Origin: Variovorax sp. 679
GTDB lineage: Bacteria; Pseudomonadota; Gammaproteobacteria; Burkholderiales; Burkholderiaceae_C
Direction of reading: 5' to 3'
Assembly (NCBI RefSeq): GCF_003952185.1
Contig: NZ_RXFS01000017.1
Coordinates: 24,116-88,115 of the forward strand
DNA: 64,000 nucleotides
Below the pieces are notes generated by a model that saw nothing but the letters and a program-made list of their open reading frames with translations, did no database searches and was not told the DNA's origin. Numbering within the stretch: the stretch's first letter is position 1; the number at the start of each line of letters is the position of its first letter. The position numbers and the translations under genes were made by a program. Of the stretch, positions 48,968 through 58,563 are shown piece by piece.

Positions 48968-50815
48968 CTGTTGTTGCTGCTGTGCCCTCATGATCTGGTG
49001 GCGCCGCCAGTAGTGGCCGACGGCGCCCTTGAAGTTCTCCTTCTGCTTGCCGAGGCCCGCGAGCTTCAACTTGGTGGTGCGCGCGCCCAGCATGCCCTTG
49101 TCGAAGTGGGTGACGATGAGGGTGTCGCCGAAGCTGCTGTCCTTGTAGGCCAGGCTCTTCACCTCGTCCCACGAGATCGTCGAACTTCCGTCGGCGCTCG
49201 GGTGCATGCCTTCGTAGCTGATGTCGATGCGCTCGCCGTTCTTCAGCGCGAAGCCGACCGGAGGAAAGTGGCGCAGCACCACCGCGCGTTCTTCCTCGGT
49301 GGCGGGTTCGTAGCGGTAGGCCAGGCTCAGCTCGTGGTTCTGCACGAAGCGCTGTTCGTAGTCGCTCCACAGGCGTTGCTCGATGGCCTCGGCGGTCTCG
49401 ATGTCGTCGGCCCACGATGCCTGCGGCGCGGTTGCGACGATGGCGCCATAGGCGCTCTCGGGCACGTGGTGGCCGACGTTGCGCATGCGCTCCAGCAGCG
49501 GCGGGTGGCTGTCGAAGGGGTGCGGCACGCCGGCGGTCTTCATCGCCTCGATGAAGGCCTCGGAGCTGGCGTAGGGCGGCAGGCCGTCGGCGACGAAGCG
49601 GGCGATGCCCAGTGCGCCGTCATGCTCGCGGTTCTGCTCGAACAGCTTCTGCTCCACGTCGTTGCGGTAGCTCGCGTAGGCCGAGATCTTGATGAGCGAC
49701 TGCACGATGGCATGCGGCGCCGTGAGCCCGGCTGCCACGCGGTCGGCCTTGTATTCGCGCTCGCGGCTGTCGCGTGCCAGGGCGAAGGCGAAGATCATGC
49801 GGTACAGGCGCAGCAGGTAGTGCGCCACGATGGTGAGGCCGCCGCCGCGCATCTTCCACGTGTATTGGTCGAACTGCAGCAGCTTGGGGCCGAGCGCCGC
49901 GCTGCTGCGGGTGTCGCCGCCGCCCAGGTGGGCCAGTTCGTGGGCGAGCACCGCGTCGGCTTCGGTCTGGTCGAGCACGCGCAGCAGCGGCAGGCTCACG
50001 AACAGCGTGCGTCCCTGCAGGGTGCGGCCCCTGACCTCGCACGGTGCCTCGGTCACGAAGAAGTTGGTGTCGATGCCGGCCACGATCTGATCGGGCGGCG
50101 CGGTCTTCACGCGGGCCGCGAGCTGGCGGATGCGCTCCCACAGCCGCGGGGCATCGGCCTGGGTGACCAGCTCGCCTTCGATCTCGTTGCCCGAGGGCAG
50201 CTTCTTGAACAGCGTGTAGATCGCGTAGAACACCGCCGCCCCGGCCGCGATGCCGGCGATCGCGATCAGCTTGATGTAGTAGCTGTGCCAGAAATACGCC
50301 GTGAGCCAGAACGACAGCCACACCAGCATCGCACTCTGCAGCACGACCTCGACTGCGCTCGACACCGTCATGAGCCGCCAGCCCGCGACGAAGCTGGCAT
50401 AGCGCAGGCCCCGGTTGGCGAAGGCCAGCGCGCCAAGCACCAACGCCGCCGCGAGCAGCGCGGCACCGAGCACGATGGTCCAGATGGCGGCGCGGTCTGC
50501 CCAGTGGAACTGCCACTGCATCGAGTAGGGGCTGCACACCTTGTCGTGAAAGTTCCTGTCTTCCGGCGCGGTGGCGTCGCAGGCCTTGGAGAGCTGGTGG
50601 CTGCGGTAGAACGCGGTGGCTTCGGCCTTGTCGGCGGACGAGAGCCGGGCATCGTTGGCGATGCGCTTTTCCATCGCCTGCAGGAACTCCGTGTCCTGCG
50701 AACGCAGCGCGTATTCGGTGAAGGCGAGCGTCGCCGCCGGAATGGCGAAGAGCGAGACAAGCGTGAGAACGAACACGCGCAAGAGGTCGGCACGGATCGT
50801 GCGGGCGAGGGCCAT
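48962..50815 (-). CDS. M48 family metalloprotease, membrane-bound
   Basis: 617 aa from ATG 50815 (AGGAGAAGATCGCCC upstream). It has several membrane segments (about 12-32, 110-132, 150-200) before the zinc domain. Zinc motif His292-Glu-Leu-Ala-His296, with the third ligand probably in SREREYKADRVAA. It resembles HtpX/Ste24-like proteases, with a long C-terminal domain after about residue 400. The extreme C-terminus is a polyglutamine stretch (RAQQQQQS), exactly where the MFS remnant begins, so the original end may have been altered by the rearrangement. Confidence 0.88.
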   Translation of the reverse strand: MALARTIRADLLRVFVLTLVSLFAIPAATLAFTEYALRSQDTEFLQAMEKRIANDARLSSADKAEATAFYRSHQLSKACDATAPEDRNFHDKVCSPYSMQWQFHWADRAAIWTIVLGAALLAAALVLGALAFANRGLRYASFVAGWRLMTVSSAVEVVLQSAMLVWLSFWLTAYFWHSYYIKLIAIAGIAAGAAVFYAIYTLFKKLPSGNEIEGELVTQADAPRLWERIRQLAARVKTAPPDQIVAGIDTNFFVTEAPCEVRGRTLQGRTLFVSLPLLRVLDQTEADAVLAHELAHLGGGDTRSSAALGPKLLQFDQYTWKMRGGGLTIVAHYLLRLYRMIFAFALARDSREREYKADRVAAGLTAPHAIVQSLIKISAYASYRNDVEQKLFEQNREHDGALGIARFVADGLPPYASSEAFIEAMKTAGVPHPFDSHPPLLERMRNVGHHVPESAYGAIVATAPQASWADDIETAEAIEQRLWSDYEQRFVQNHELSLAYRYEPATEEERAVVLRHFPPVGFALKNGERIDISYEGMHPSADGSSTISWDEVKSLAYKDSSFGDTLIVTHFDKGMLGARTTKLKLAGLGKQKENFKGAVGHYWRRHQIMRAQQQQQS

Positions 50816-51055
50816 GGGCGATCTTCTCCTGGATGACGGTTGCTGTGAGTTGTTATGAACGGTCCGGGAAGGCGATAGCGTAGCGGTCGCGGCGCATGCA
50901 GTGAAGCCGGGCATGGCGTCAAGTTGCACGGAGCACCGACCTGCCGCCGAATATGGTTATCCCTTTTGCATCGTTCCGCGCGCCGGGGGGCAGGTATAGC
51001 CTTCGTGCTCATTCGTCGCTGTCACCCGAGGAACCGTTTTGAGGAGTCACATCGC

Positions 51056-51919
51056 ATGAGCGTTGGGTCCAATGGACAGATGCTGGCCGCAACCCTGCCG
51101 TCGGTGGAGGCCGAACTCAATTACCTGAAGGCGGGCCAGGGCAGGCCCGTGAGCTACACCTTCGAGCCGCCGCCGGGCACGCCGTGGGTCACCGGTGAAC
51201 TGGAGCCGCGCCGCGTGACCATCCGCGACGGGCGTCCGCTGGTGGCGTTGAACGAGCTGACGCTCGACCGCAGCGGCTTCACGCAGATATCGCATCGCAG
51301 CGTGCTCGCCGATTTCTCGCATGACGCCACGATCCGCGACATCTACTACCGCGAATCCGAGGCACTGCTGCGCGACGTGACGGGCGCCGAGAAGATCGTG
51401 GTGTTCGACCATACGCTGCGCGACAGCGCACAGGGATCGCGCCGCACGGCCGAGCTGCGCGAGCCGGTGCGGCGCGTGCACAACGACCAGACCGCCGTCT
51501 CCGCGCCGCGCCGCGTGCGCGACCACCTGCCGCCCGACGAGGCCGAGGAGCGCCTGAAGCACCGCTTCGCGATCATCAACCTGTGGCGGCCGCTGGCCAC
51601 GGTGGAGCGGCTGCCGCTCGCGTTGTGCGATGCACGCTCCATTTCGCCCAAGGATCTCGTACCCAGCGACCTGGTCTATCCCGACAAGGTGGGCGAGATC
51701 TATTCCTTCACCTGGAACCCGGAGCACCGCTGGTACTGGTTCCCGAGGCTGCGGCCCGACGAGGCCGTGCTGCTGAAGATCCATGACTCGCGCGAAGACG
51801 GCGTGGCGCGCTTCACCGCGCACACGGCCTTCGAGGACCCGACCGGTTCGCAGGAGGCGCCGCCGCGCCGCAGCATCGAGTTGCGCGCGCTGGTGTTCTG
51901 GCCCGCCGGCAAGCAGTAA
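51056..51919 (+). CDS. CmcJ/NvfI-family oxidoreductase-like protein
   Basis: 287 aa from ATG 51056 with GAGGAGTCACATCGC upstream. It matches the CmcJ/NvfI family in sequence blocks: EKIVVFDHTLR, VHNDQTAVSAPRRVRDHLP (His-x-Asp motif), AIINLWRPLATVERLPLALCDARS and WYWFPRLRPDEAVLLKIHDS. Members include fungal and actinobacterial tailoring proteins such as CmcJ of cephamycin synthesis. In proteobacteria they are common single genes of unknown role. It is divergent from the M48 gene. Confidence 0.87.
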   Translation: MSVGSNGQMLAATLPSVEAELNYLKAGQGRPVSYTFEPPPGTPWVTGELEPRRVTIRDGRPLVALNELTLDRSGFTQISHRSVLADFSHDATIRDIYYRESEALLRDVTGAEKIVVFDHTLRDSAQGSRRTAELREPVRRVHNDQTAVSAPRRVRDHLPPDEAEERLKHRFAIINLWRPLATVERLPLALCDARSISPKDLVPSDLVYPDKVGEIYSFTWNPEHRWYWFPRLRPDEAVLLKIHDSREDGVARFTAHTAFEDPTGSQEAPPRRSIELRALVFWPAGKQ

Positions 51920-52047
51920 GAAGAAACAGCTCATCCTCTCGAAGTTTCAACGCCCCGCGCCGGCTCGATTCTTTGCCAGGAATTAGCAAGGGCAGGGTGC
52001 AGACCCCACGCCTGCAGCGATTGCCGCGCTTCGCGACAATCGCTGCA

Positions 52048-53280
52048 ATGCGTTCTTCTCCCTTCTTCAAGATGGCCCTGCTGCTGGGCCTGCTCTCGGC
52101 CATCGGGCCATTCGCCATCGACATGTACCTGCCGGCGCTGCCCGCCATCGGACAGAGCCTGCATGCCGACATCGGCGCGGTGCAGATGAGCCTCACGGCC
52201 TTCTTCCTCTCGCTCGGCGCGGGCCAGTTGCTGTACGGGCCGGTCTCCGACATGGTGGGCCGCAAGCCGCCGCTGTACGCGGGTCTGGTGCTGTTCGCAT
52301 TGGCCAGCGTGGGCTGTGCGCTGGCGACCGACATCCAGACGCTGATCGTGCTGCGCTTCATCCAGGGCCTGGGCGCCGCGGCCGGCATGGCGATTCCGCG
52401 CGCCGTGGTGCGCGACCTGCACACGGGCACCGATGCCGCGCGGCTGATGTCGCTGCTGATGCTGGTGTTCAGCGTGTCGCCGATCCTCGCGCCGCTCGCG
52501 GGTAGCGCCGTGATCGCATTCGCCGGCTGGCGTGGCGTGTTCTGGGCCGTGACCATCGCGGCCGTCGCGGGCCTCGCGATGATGGTCAAGCTGCTCGACG
52601 AGACGCGCCCGGCCTCGGAGCGCGTCGAAAGCAGCCTCGGCAGCGCGCTCTCGGCCTACTGGCTGCTGCTGCGCGACACGCACTACCTCGGACTGGTGTT
52701 CATCGGCAGCTTCGCGATGGCGGGCTTCTTCACCTATCTGGCGAACTCGTCGTTCGTGATGATCGACCATTACGGCCTGTCGCCCGCGCTCTACAGCGTG
52801 GCCTTCGGCGTGAACGCTGCGGCCTTCATTGCGGCTTCGCAGTTCACCGGTTCGCTCGGCGAGCGCTACGGGCTGGTCAAGCTCGTCAAGTTCGGCGTGG
52901 TGTGCTGCGGCGTGGCGATGGTCGCGATGTTCGTCTACTTCGCGATGGGCGGCGACAACATCTGGGTGCTCATCGTCCTGTACTTCATTGCCTCGGGCTT
53001 CATGGGGCTGGTGATTCCGACGACCGGCGTGCTGGCGCTCGAGATGCACGGCGCCATCGCGGGTACGGCCTCGGCGCTGCTGGGCACGTTGCAGATGCTC
53101 ACCGGTGCGCTGGCGATGGCGGTGGTGGGCTTCTTCACCGATGGCAGGCCGCTGCCGATGGTGGCCGGCATGGCCGGTGGCGCGCTCATCGCGCTGGTGC
53201 TGACCTGGCTCACGCTGGGCGGCGTGCGCTCCGAGCCCACGGCCAAGACTGGAAAGACAGGAAGGACACAGCAAGCCTGA
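52048..53280 (+). CDS. Bcr/CflA family multidrug efflux MFS transporter
   Basis: 410 aa with twelve predicted helices. The start MALLLGLLSAIGPFAIDMYLPALPAIGQSLHADIGAVQMSLTAFFL and GQLLYGPVSDMVGRKPPL are diagnostic of Bcr/CflA drug:H+ antiporters. It is followed with a 1-base stop/start overlap by a DHA2-type MFS, an unusual pairing of two different pump classes in one transcript. Confidence 0.93.
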   Translation: MRSSPFFKMALLLGLLSAIGPFAIDMYLPALPAIGQSLHADIGAVQMSLTAFFLSLGAGQLLYGPVSDMVGRKPPLYAGLVLFALASVGCALATDIQTLIVLRFIQGLGAAAGMAIPRAVVRDLHTGTDAARLMSLLMLVFSVSPILAPLAGSAVIAFAGWRGVFWAVTIAAVAGLAMMVKLLDETRPASERVESSLGSALSAYWLLLRDTHYLGLVFIGSFAMAGFFTYLANSSFVMIDHYGLSPALYSVAFGVNAAAFIAASQFTGSLGERYGLVKLVKFGVVCCGVAMVAMFVYFAMGGDNIWVLIVLYFIASGFMGLVIPTTGVLALEMHGAIAGTASALLGTLQMLTGALAMAVVGFFTDGRPLPMVAGMAGGALIALVLTWLTLGGVRSEPTAKTGKTGRTQQA

Positions 53281-54761
53281 TGAACACGGTACGCGCAGGC
53301 GCCGGGCTCCCGGCGGCCGAAGACAACAACGATGGCAGCGGCGGCAACAGCACGATCCGCAAGCCGATCGACGGGCTGGCCCAGCCGGAGCGCGGCTGGG
53401 CGATGCTGGTCATCATCCTCGGGCTGATCGTGGCGGTGCTCGACGGCACCATCGTCAACCTGGCGCTGCCTGGCATCGCGCGCGAGCTGCAGGCCAGCCC
53501 GTCGCAGGCGATCTGGGTGGTCAATGCGTACCAGATCGCCACGCTGGTGATGCTGCTGCCGCTGGCCTCGCTGGGCGACCTTGTGGGCTACCGGCGCGTG
53601 TACCTGGTGGGCATGGCGGTGTTCACGCTGTCGTCGCTGGCCGCGACATTCGCCAATTCGCTCGGCACGCTGATCGCGGCGCGCGCCTTCCAGGGACTGG
53701 GCGCGGCCGGCATCATGAGCGTGAACGCGGCGCTGGTGCGGCTGACCTATCCGTCCTCGCAACTGGGCAAGGGCATGGCCATCAATTCGCTGGTGGTCGC
53801 AACGTCCTCGGTGGCCGGGCCTTCGGTGGCCGCGGCGATCCTGTCGGTGGCCTCGTGGCCGTGGCTCTTCGCGATCAACGTGCCGCTGGGCATCGTCACC
53901 TTCGCGCTGGGCATGAAGGCGCTGCCGTTCAATCGCGTGGCGCCGGCGGCGGGGCTGCGTTTCTCGCCCATCGACGTGGCGCTGAACGTGCTGATGTTCT
54001 CGCTGGTGTTCCTGGGTGTGGACCGGCTGGGTGTGCGCGAAGGGTCGGCGCAGGGTGCGAGCGGCTCGCAGGCTTCGGCTTGGGCCATCCTGCTGGCGGG
54101 CCTGGTCGTGGGCTTCGTCTACCTGCGGCGCCAGCGCAAGCTGGCTGTGCCGCTTTTTCCCATCGACCTGCTGCGCATTCCGGTCTTCGCGCTGTCGATG
54201 GGTACTTCGGTCGCTGCGTTCTGCGCGCAGATGCTGGCCTACATCGCGCTGCCGTTCCTGCTGCTGGACGTGTACGGCCGCAGCCATATCGAGGCGGGGC
54301 TGCTCATCACGGCCTGGCCGCTGGCCATCGTGGTGATGGCGCCGATCGCGGGGCGGCTGATCGGCCGCTATCCCGATGGGCTGCTCGGCGGCATCGGGCT
54401 GGGCCTGCTGGCCGCCGGCCTGGCGCTGCTGGCGGCGCTGCCGGCACATCCGGGCAATGCCGACATCGCGTGGCGCATGGCGCTGTGCGGGCTGGGCTTC
54501 GGGCTGTTCCAGTCGCCGAACAACCACACCATCGTGACTTCGCCGCCGGCGCACCGCAGTGGTGCAGCCAGCGGCATGCTGGGAACGGCCCGGCTGACCG
54601 GGCAAACGCTGGGCGCCGTGGTGCTGGCGGGCGTCTTCAGCGTCTGGAGCCCCCACGGCGGCCATGGCCCGGTGGTTGCGCTGGTGCTGGCGGCAAGTTT
54701 TGCCGCGGTGGCAGCGGTTTTCAGCACTCTGCGCCTCAGGACGACAAGCCACGGCGGCTGA
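53280..54761 (+). CDS. DHA2 family (EmrB/QacA-type) MFS transporter
   Basis: 493 aa with about fourteen predicted helices. Motif LDGTIVNLALPGIARELQASPSQAIWVVNAYQIATLVMLLPLASLGDLVGYRRVYL covers helix 1 to the 2-3 loop and is typical of DHA2 pumps. The start codon overlaps the preceding stop. Twenty bases downstream the pqi operon begins on the same strand, so pump and envelope lipid-transport genes may share a transcript. Confidence 0.92.
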   Translation: MNTVRAGAGLPAAEDNNDGSGGNSTIRKPIDGLAQPERGWAMLVIILGLIVAVLDGTIVNLALPGIARELQASPSQAIWVVNAYQIATLVMLLPLASLGDLVGYRRVYLVGMAVFTLSSLAATFANSLGTLIAARAFQGLGAAGIMSVNAALVRLTYPSSQLGKGMAINSLVVATSSVAGPSVAAAILSVASWPWLFAINVPLGIVTFALGMKALPFNRVAPAAGLRFSPIDVALNVLMFSLVFLGVDRLGVREGSAQGASGSQASAWAILLAGLVVGFVYLRRQRKLAVPLFPIDLLRIPVFALSMGTSVAAFCAQMLAYIALPFLLLDVYGRSHIEAGLLITAWPLAIVVMAPIAGRLIGRYPDGLLGGIGLGLLAAGLALLAALPAHPGNADIAWRMALCGLGFGLFQSPNNHTIVTSPPAHRSGAASGMLGTARLTGQTLGAVVLAGVFSVWSPHGGHGPVVALVLAASFAAVAAVFSTLRLRTTSHGG

Positions 54762-54781
54762 ATGAGTTAGGGTACTCACCC

Positions 54782-55468
54782 ATGAAGGAAGTGCCTGACA
54801 CGGTGGTCTGCCCGGGTTGCGATGCGGTCTACAGCCGTACGCCGCTGCGTCCGCGCGACGTCGCGCACTGTCCGCGCTGCGGCACCGAGCTCGACCGGCA
54901 CCCGGGCCAGCAGGAGCGCCGCATCCTTCCGCTGACGGTGGCCTGCCTCATCATGTTCGCCATCGCGAACCTGTTTCCCATCGTCGAGATCGAACTCCAG
55001 GGCCTGCGCAGCCAGACCACGCTGGCCGGGGCGGTGGTGGCGCTGAGCGCCGAAGGCATGTCGGTGGTGGCGCTGCTGGTGCTGGCGACGACCATCCTGT
55101 TTCCCTTCCTGCAGCTGTGCATCCTGGCGTACCTGCTGGTTCCGCTGAGCCGCGAGCACCGGCCCGTGGGCTTCGCGCTGCTGGTGCGGGCGATGCAGTC
55201 GCTGCGGCCATGGGGAATGATCGAAGTGTTCCTGCTCGGAGTGCTGGTGGCCATCGTCAAGCTCTCCAGCATGGCGAGCGTGGTGCCGGGGCCGGCGCTG
55301 TGGGCCTTCATGGCGCTCACGGTCATGCTGACGGCGGTGCTGTCGTTCGACCCGGGAGCGTTCTGGGCAATGGCGTTCCGGCCGAAGGGCGAGGCCCGAC
55401 CGGACGAAGGCACAGGCGAGGAGGCGAGCGAAAGGGCGAGCAACGAGAAGGGCGGGGCGTCGGCATGA
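54782..55468 (+). CDS. pqiA: Paraquat-inducible protein A, first half-type
   Basis: 228-aa inner-membrane protein. The N-terminal zinc ribbon (CPGCDAVYSRTPLRPRDVAHCPRCG, four Cys) is followed by about four helices. It corresponds to one half of the fused E. coli PqiA (about 417 aa); the other half is the next gene. PqiA supports the PqiB/PqiC envelope bridge that moves lipids between membranes. The stop overlaps the next start (ATGA). Confidence 0.9.
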   Translation: MKEVPDTVVCPGCDAVYSRTPLRPRDVAHCPRCGTELDRHPGQQERRILPLTVACLIMFAIANLFPIVEIELQGLRSQTTLAGAVVALSAEGMSVVALLVLATTILFPFLQLCILAYLLVPLSREHRPVGFALLVRAMQSLRPWGMIEVFLLGVLVAIVKLSSMASVVPGPALWAFMALTVMLTAVLSFDPGAFWAMAFRPKGEARPDEGTGEEASERASNEKGGASA

Positions 55469-56220
55469 AGCCGCTGGGCCGCCTCCGGCAGCGCCTCGGG
55501 AGCCTTGCGGCTTCCAGCGATCATCACCACCACGACGAGGACTCGCGGGTTCCCACCGCTGCCTCGCTCGGCTACATGCCCTGCCGGCATTGCGGCGCCG
55601 TCTGGGAGGGCGCCGAGGAGGGCGATGCCTGCGGCCGCTGCGGCACGCACCTGCACACGCGCAAGCCGCAGAGCCTGAAGCTCACCTGGGCCTTCCTGAT
55701 CGCGGCCTGCATGATGTACATACCGGCGAACCTGCTGCCGGTGATGATCACGCGCACGCTGTTCGGCACGCAGAACGACACCATCCTGAGCGGGGTGATC
55801 TATTTCTGGGTGTCAGGCGCCTACGGGTTGGCGGCCATCGTCTTCATCGCCAGCTTCCTGGTGCCGCTGTTCAAGCTGGCGGTGCTTCTGCTGCTCGTGG
55901 TGCTGGCGCAGCGCGGCAGCACCTGGCGGCGGCGCGAGCGGGCGAAGCTGTATCACATCATCGAGATCATCGGCCGCTGGTCGATGCTCGACGTGTTCGT
56001 GGTGTCGCTGCTCACGGGGCTGGTGCAGATCCAGGGCTTCGCGGTCATCACCGCGGGCGTGGGCATCGCGGCCTTCGGGTCGGTGGTGGTGCTGACCATG
56101 CTGGCCTCGCTGAGCTTCGACCCGAAGCTCACCTGGGACAGCAGGGAAGAGCAGGCCATCCTGCGGGACAACGAGGAAGTTGCTCAGGGACATGAAAACA
56201 GGGACGAGAAACCAGCATGA
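55465..56220 (+). CDS. pqiA: Paraquat-inducible protein A, second half-type
   Basis: 251 aa. An N-terminal His-rich segment (DHHHHDEDS, about 19-27) precedes a zinc ribbon with CRHCG and CGRCG and about four helices. Together with the preceding 228-aa protein it makes up the two repeats that are fused in E. coli PqiA. Overlapping ATGA junctions on both sides imply stoichiometric, coupled translation with PqiB. Confidence 0.9.
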   Translation: MKPLGRLRQRLGSLAASSDHHHHDEDSRVPTAASLGYMPCRHCGAVWEGAEEGDACGRCGTHLHTRKPQSLKLTWAFLIAACMMYIPANLLPVMITRTLFGTQNDTILSGVIYFWVSGAYGLAAIVFIASFLVPLFKLAVLLLLVVLAQRGSTWRRRERAKLYHIIEIIGRWSMLDVFVVSLLTGLVQIQGFAVITAGVGIAAFGSVVVLTMLASLSFDPKLTWDSREEQAILRDNEEVAQGHENRDEKPA

Positions 56221-57860
56221 GTGAAGAAGACCCATCGCGGAGCACACCGGCTCCGCCCGAGTTGCCCAGGCCGCGCGTGGTGCGCCGGCGCGAATGGCTG
56301 CCGTCGCTGATCTGGCTGATTCCCATCGTGGCCGCGCTGGTGGGCATCACGCTGGTGGCGCGCATCCTGATGGAGCGCGGGCCCGAGGTGGTGCTGACCT
56401 TCAAGACCGCCGAAGGGCTGGAGGCCGGCAAGACCACCGTCAAGTACAAGGACGTGCAGATCGGCCTCGTCACCCATCTGCGGCTTGCGCGCGACCGCTC
56501 GCACGTGCGCGTGCTGGTGCAGTTCAACAAGGACGCCCAAGGCTTCACGGCCGAGGACTCGCGCTTCTGGGTGGTGCGGCCCCGGCTCGACACCTCGGGC
56601 ATCTCGGGGCTCAACACGCTGCTGTCGGGCGCCTACATCGGCGCCGACGCGGGCGTGTCGAAGGAAACCTCGGGCGAGTTCACCGGGCTCGAGACTCCGC
56701 CCATCGTCACGCGCGACGATTCGGGCAAGCAGTTTCTGCTGCGCGCCAACGACGTGGGTTCGCTCGACGTGGGCTCGCCGGTGTACTTCCGGCGCATCAA
56801 GGTCGGACAGGTGGCCGCCTACGAGCTCGACGGCGACGGGCGCGGCGTGACCATCCGGGTGTTCATCAATGCGCCGTACGACAAGTTCGTGGGCATGAAT
56901 ACGCGCTTCTGGCAGGCCAGCGGCATCGACGCGCAGCTCAGCGCCAGCGGCTTCACGCTGCGCACGCAGTCGCTGGCGACCATCCTGCTCGGCGGCATCG
57001 CCTTCCAGGCGCCCGACGACGCCATGGGCCCGGTCGCCAAGGAGAACGCCGCCTTCGCGCTGGGGCAGGACGAGGCTTCCGCCATGAAGGAGCCCGACGG
57101 GCCTTCGCAGACCCTGTTGATGTATTTCAACCAGTCGCTGCGCGGCCTCACGCCAGGTGCGCCGGTGGACTTCCGCGGCGTGGTGATCGGCGAGGTCAAG
57201 TCGATCGGCGTCGAGTTCGACCGCGCCGAGCGCGAGTTCCGCATGCCGGTGCTGGTGCAGGTCTACCCCGACCGCTTGCGCCGCCGCGCGGGCGAGAGCG
57301 GCACCGAATCGCGCGCCAGCCAGCAGGAGCGGCTGCGCTTCCTGGCGGAGAAGGGCCTGCGCGCGCAGCTGCGCAACGGCAACCTGCTGACCGGCCAGGT
57401 CTACGTGGCGCTCGACTTCTTCCCGAAGGCGCCGCCGGCGAAGATCGACCTGTCGAAGAACCCGATCGAGCTGCCCACGGTGGCCAACAGCCTCGACGAG
57501 ATCCAGTCGCAGGTGCAGGAAATCGCGACCAAGCTCAACAAGGTGCCCTACGAGCAGATCGCGGGCGACCTGCGCACCACGCTCGCCACGCTCAACAAGA
57601 CGCTCACGGCCACCGAGCAGACGGTGAGCCGCATCAACAACGACGTCACGCCCGAGCTGGCCGCCGCCATGAAGGACGTGCGCAAGACCGTGAACAGCGC
57701 CGAGCGCACGCTGGCCGACGACTCGCCGCTGCAGCAGGACATGCGCCAGACGCTGCAGGAACTCACGCGCGCCGCCGGCTCGGTGCGCGTGCTGACCGAC
57801 TACCTCGAGCGCCACCCAGAGTCGCTGCTGCGCGGCAAACCGGACGACGGCAAGAAATGA
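56217..57860 (+). CDS. pqiB: PqiB-type MCE protein (intermembrane lipid transport)
   Basis: 547 aa, like E. coli PqiB. One N-terminal membrane anchor (about 24-45), then three MCE domains (starting near 58, 175 and 300), for example LTFKTAEGLEAGKTTVKYKDVQIG and PGAPVDFRGVVIGEVKSIG. A long alpha-helical C-terminus (about 430-547) forms the needle reaching the outer membrane. It would bridge the periplasm as a hexamer. ATGA overlaps on both ends tie it to pqiA and pqiC. Confidence 0.93.
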   Translation: MSEEDPSRSTPAPPELPRPRVVRRREWLPSLIWLIPIVAALVGITLVARILMERGPEVVLTFKTAEGLEAGKTTVKYKDVQIGLVTHLRLARDRSHVRVLVQFNKDAQGFTAEDSRFWVVRPRLDTSGISGLNTLLSGAYIGADAGVSKETSGEFTGLETPPIVTRDDSGKQFLLRANDVGSLDVGSPVYFRRIKVGQVAAYELDGDGRGVTIRVFINAPYDKFVGMNTRFWQASGIDAQLSASGFTLRTQSLATILLGGIAFQAPDDAMGPVAKENAAFALGQDEASAMKEPDGPSQTLLMYFNQSLRGLTPGAPVDFRGVVIGEVKSIGVEFDRAEREFRMPVLVQVYPDRLRRRAGESGTESRASQQERLRFLAEKGLRAQLRNGNLLTGQVYVALDFFPKAPPAKIDLSKNPIELPTVANSLDEIQSQVQEIATKLNKVPYEQIAGDLRTTLATLNKTLTATEQTVSRINNDVTPELAAAMKDVRKTVNSAERTLADDSPLQQDMRQTLQELTRAAGSVRVLTDYLERHPESLLRGKPDDGKK

Positions 57861-58489
57861 AGAAGAACCACATCGCATCCGTGGCCGCGACAGCGGCAAT
57901 GCTGGCCGCGCTCGCGGGCTGCGCCAGCAAGCCCGACAACTACTACACGCTGGCGAGCCCGGTGACCGCGGCCGACGCCGCGCCTTCGACGCCCGGCGGC
58001 ACCGCGCCGCTCTACATCGAGCTCGCACCGGTGGCCGTGCCCGAGCGCTTTGCGCGGCCGCAGATGGTGGTGCGCCAGCCCAACGGCAGCGTGCAGGTCG
58101 AGGTGCTGGAGCAGCACCGCTGGGCCTCGTCGTTCGAGAACGAGCTGCGCGACGCGCTGGCCAGCGGCATCGCCGGGCGGCTCGGCGCGCTCGACGTGAC
58201 CAAGGGCGGCAAGCAGGGCTCGCAGCCGGTGTGGCGCATCGCGGTGCAGCTGCAGCAGTTCGACGCGGTCGATGGCGGACGCGTCGACGCGCGCTTCAAC
58301 TGGACGCTGCGGCGCTCGGACGAGGCGCGCACGGTGGTATGCCAGCTGAACCTCGGCGAGGCCGTGGGCAGCGGCATGGACGCGGTGGCGCAAGGCGCGC
58401 AGCGCGTCACGGCGGCTGCGGCTGCGGCGATGGCGCGCAGCGTGAGCGCGGCGCGTGCGAATCCGTCGGCGACCGCCTGCACGACCTGA
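57857..58489 (+). CDS. pqiC: PqiC family outer-membrane lipoprotein
   Basis: 210 aa. Lipoprotein signal with lipobox LAGC near residue 22, followed by SKPDNYYTLASPV, the standard start of PqiC/YmbA-like proteins. It anchors the distal end of the PqiB tube at the outer membrane. The start overlaps the pqiB stop. This completes a four-gene pqi unit. Confidence 0.92.
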   Translation: MKKNHIASVAATAAMLAALAGCASKPDNYYTLASPVTAADAAPSTPGGTAPLYIELAPVAVPERFARPQMVVRQPNGSVQVEVLEQHRWASSFENELRDALASGIAGRLGALDVTKGGKQGSQPVWRIAVQLQQFDAVDGGRVDARFNWTLRRSDEARTVVCQLNLGEAVGSGMDAVAQGAQRVTAAAAAAMARSVSAARANPSATACTT

Positions 58490-58563
58490 TTCTTCCTCCC
58501 GGCCTCGGGAGAGAAGGAAGAGATAGGAAGAGGCAAACCGGAATCCCATAAGAAGGAGACCCC

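Noticed and set aside
58496..58511. Hairpin CTCCCG-GCCT-CGGGAG after pqiC as a terminator
   Set aside because: Stem is short and no T-tract follows, so it was not listed; the next pump gene may be co-transcribed.
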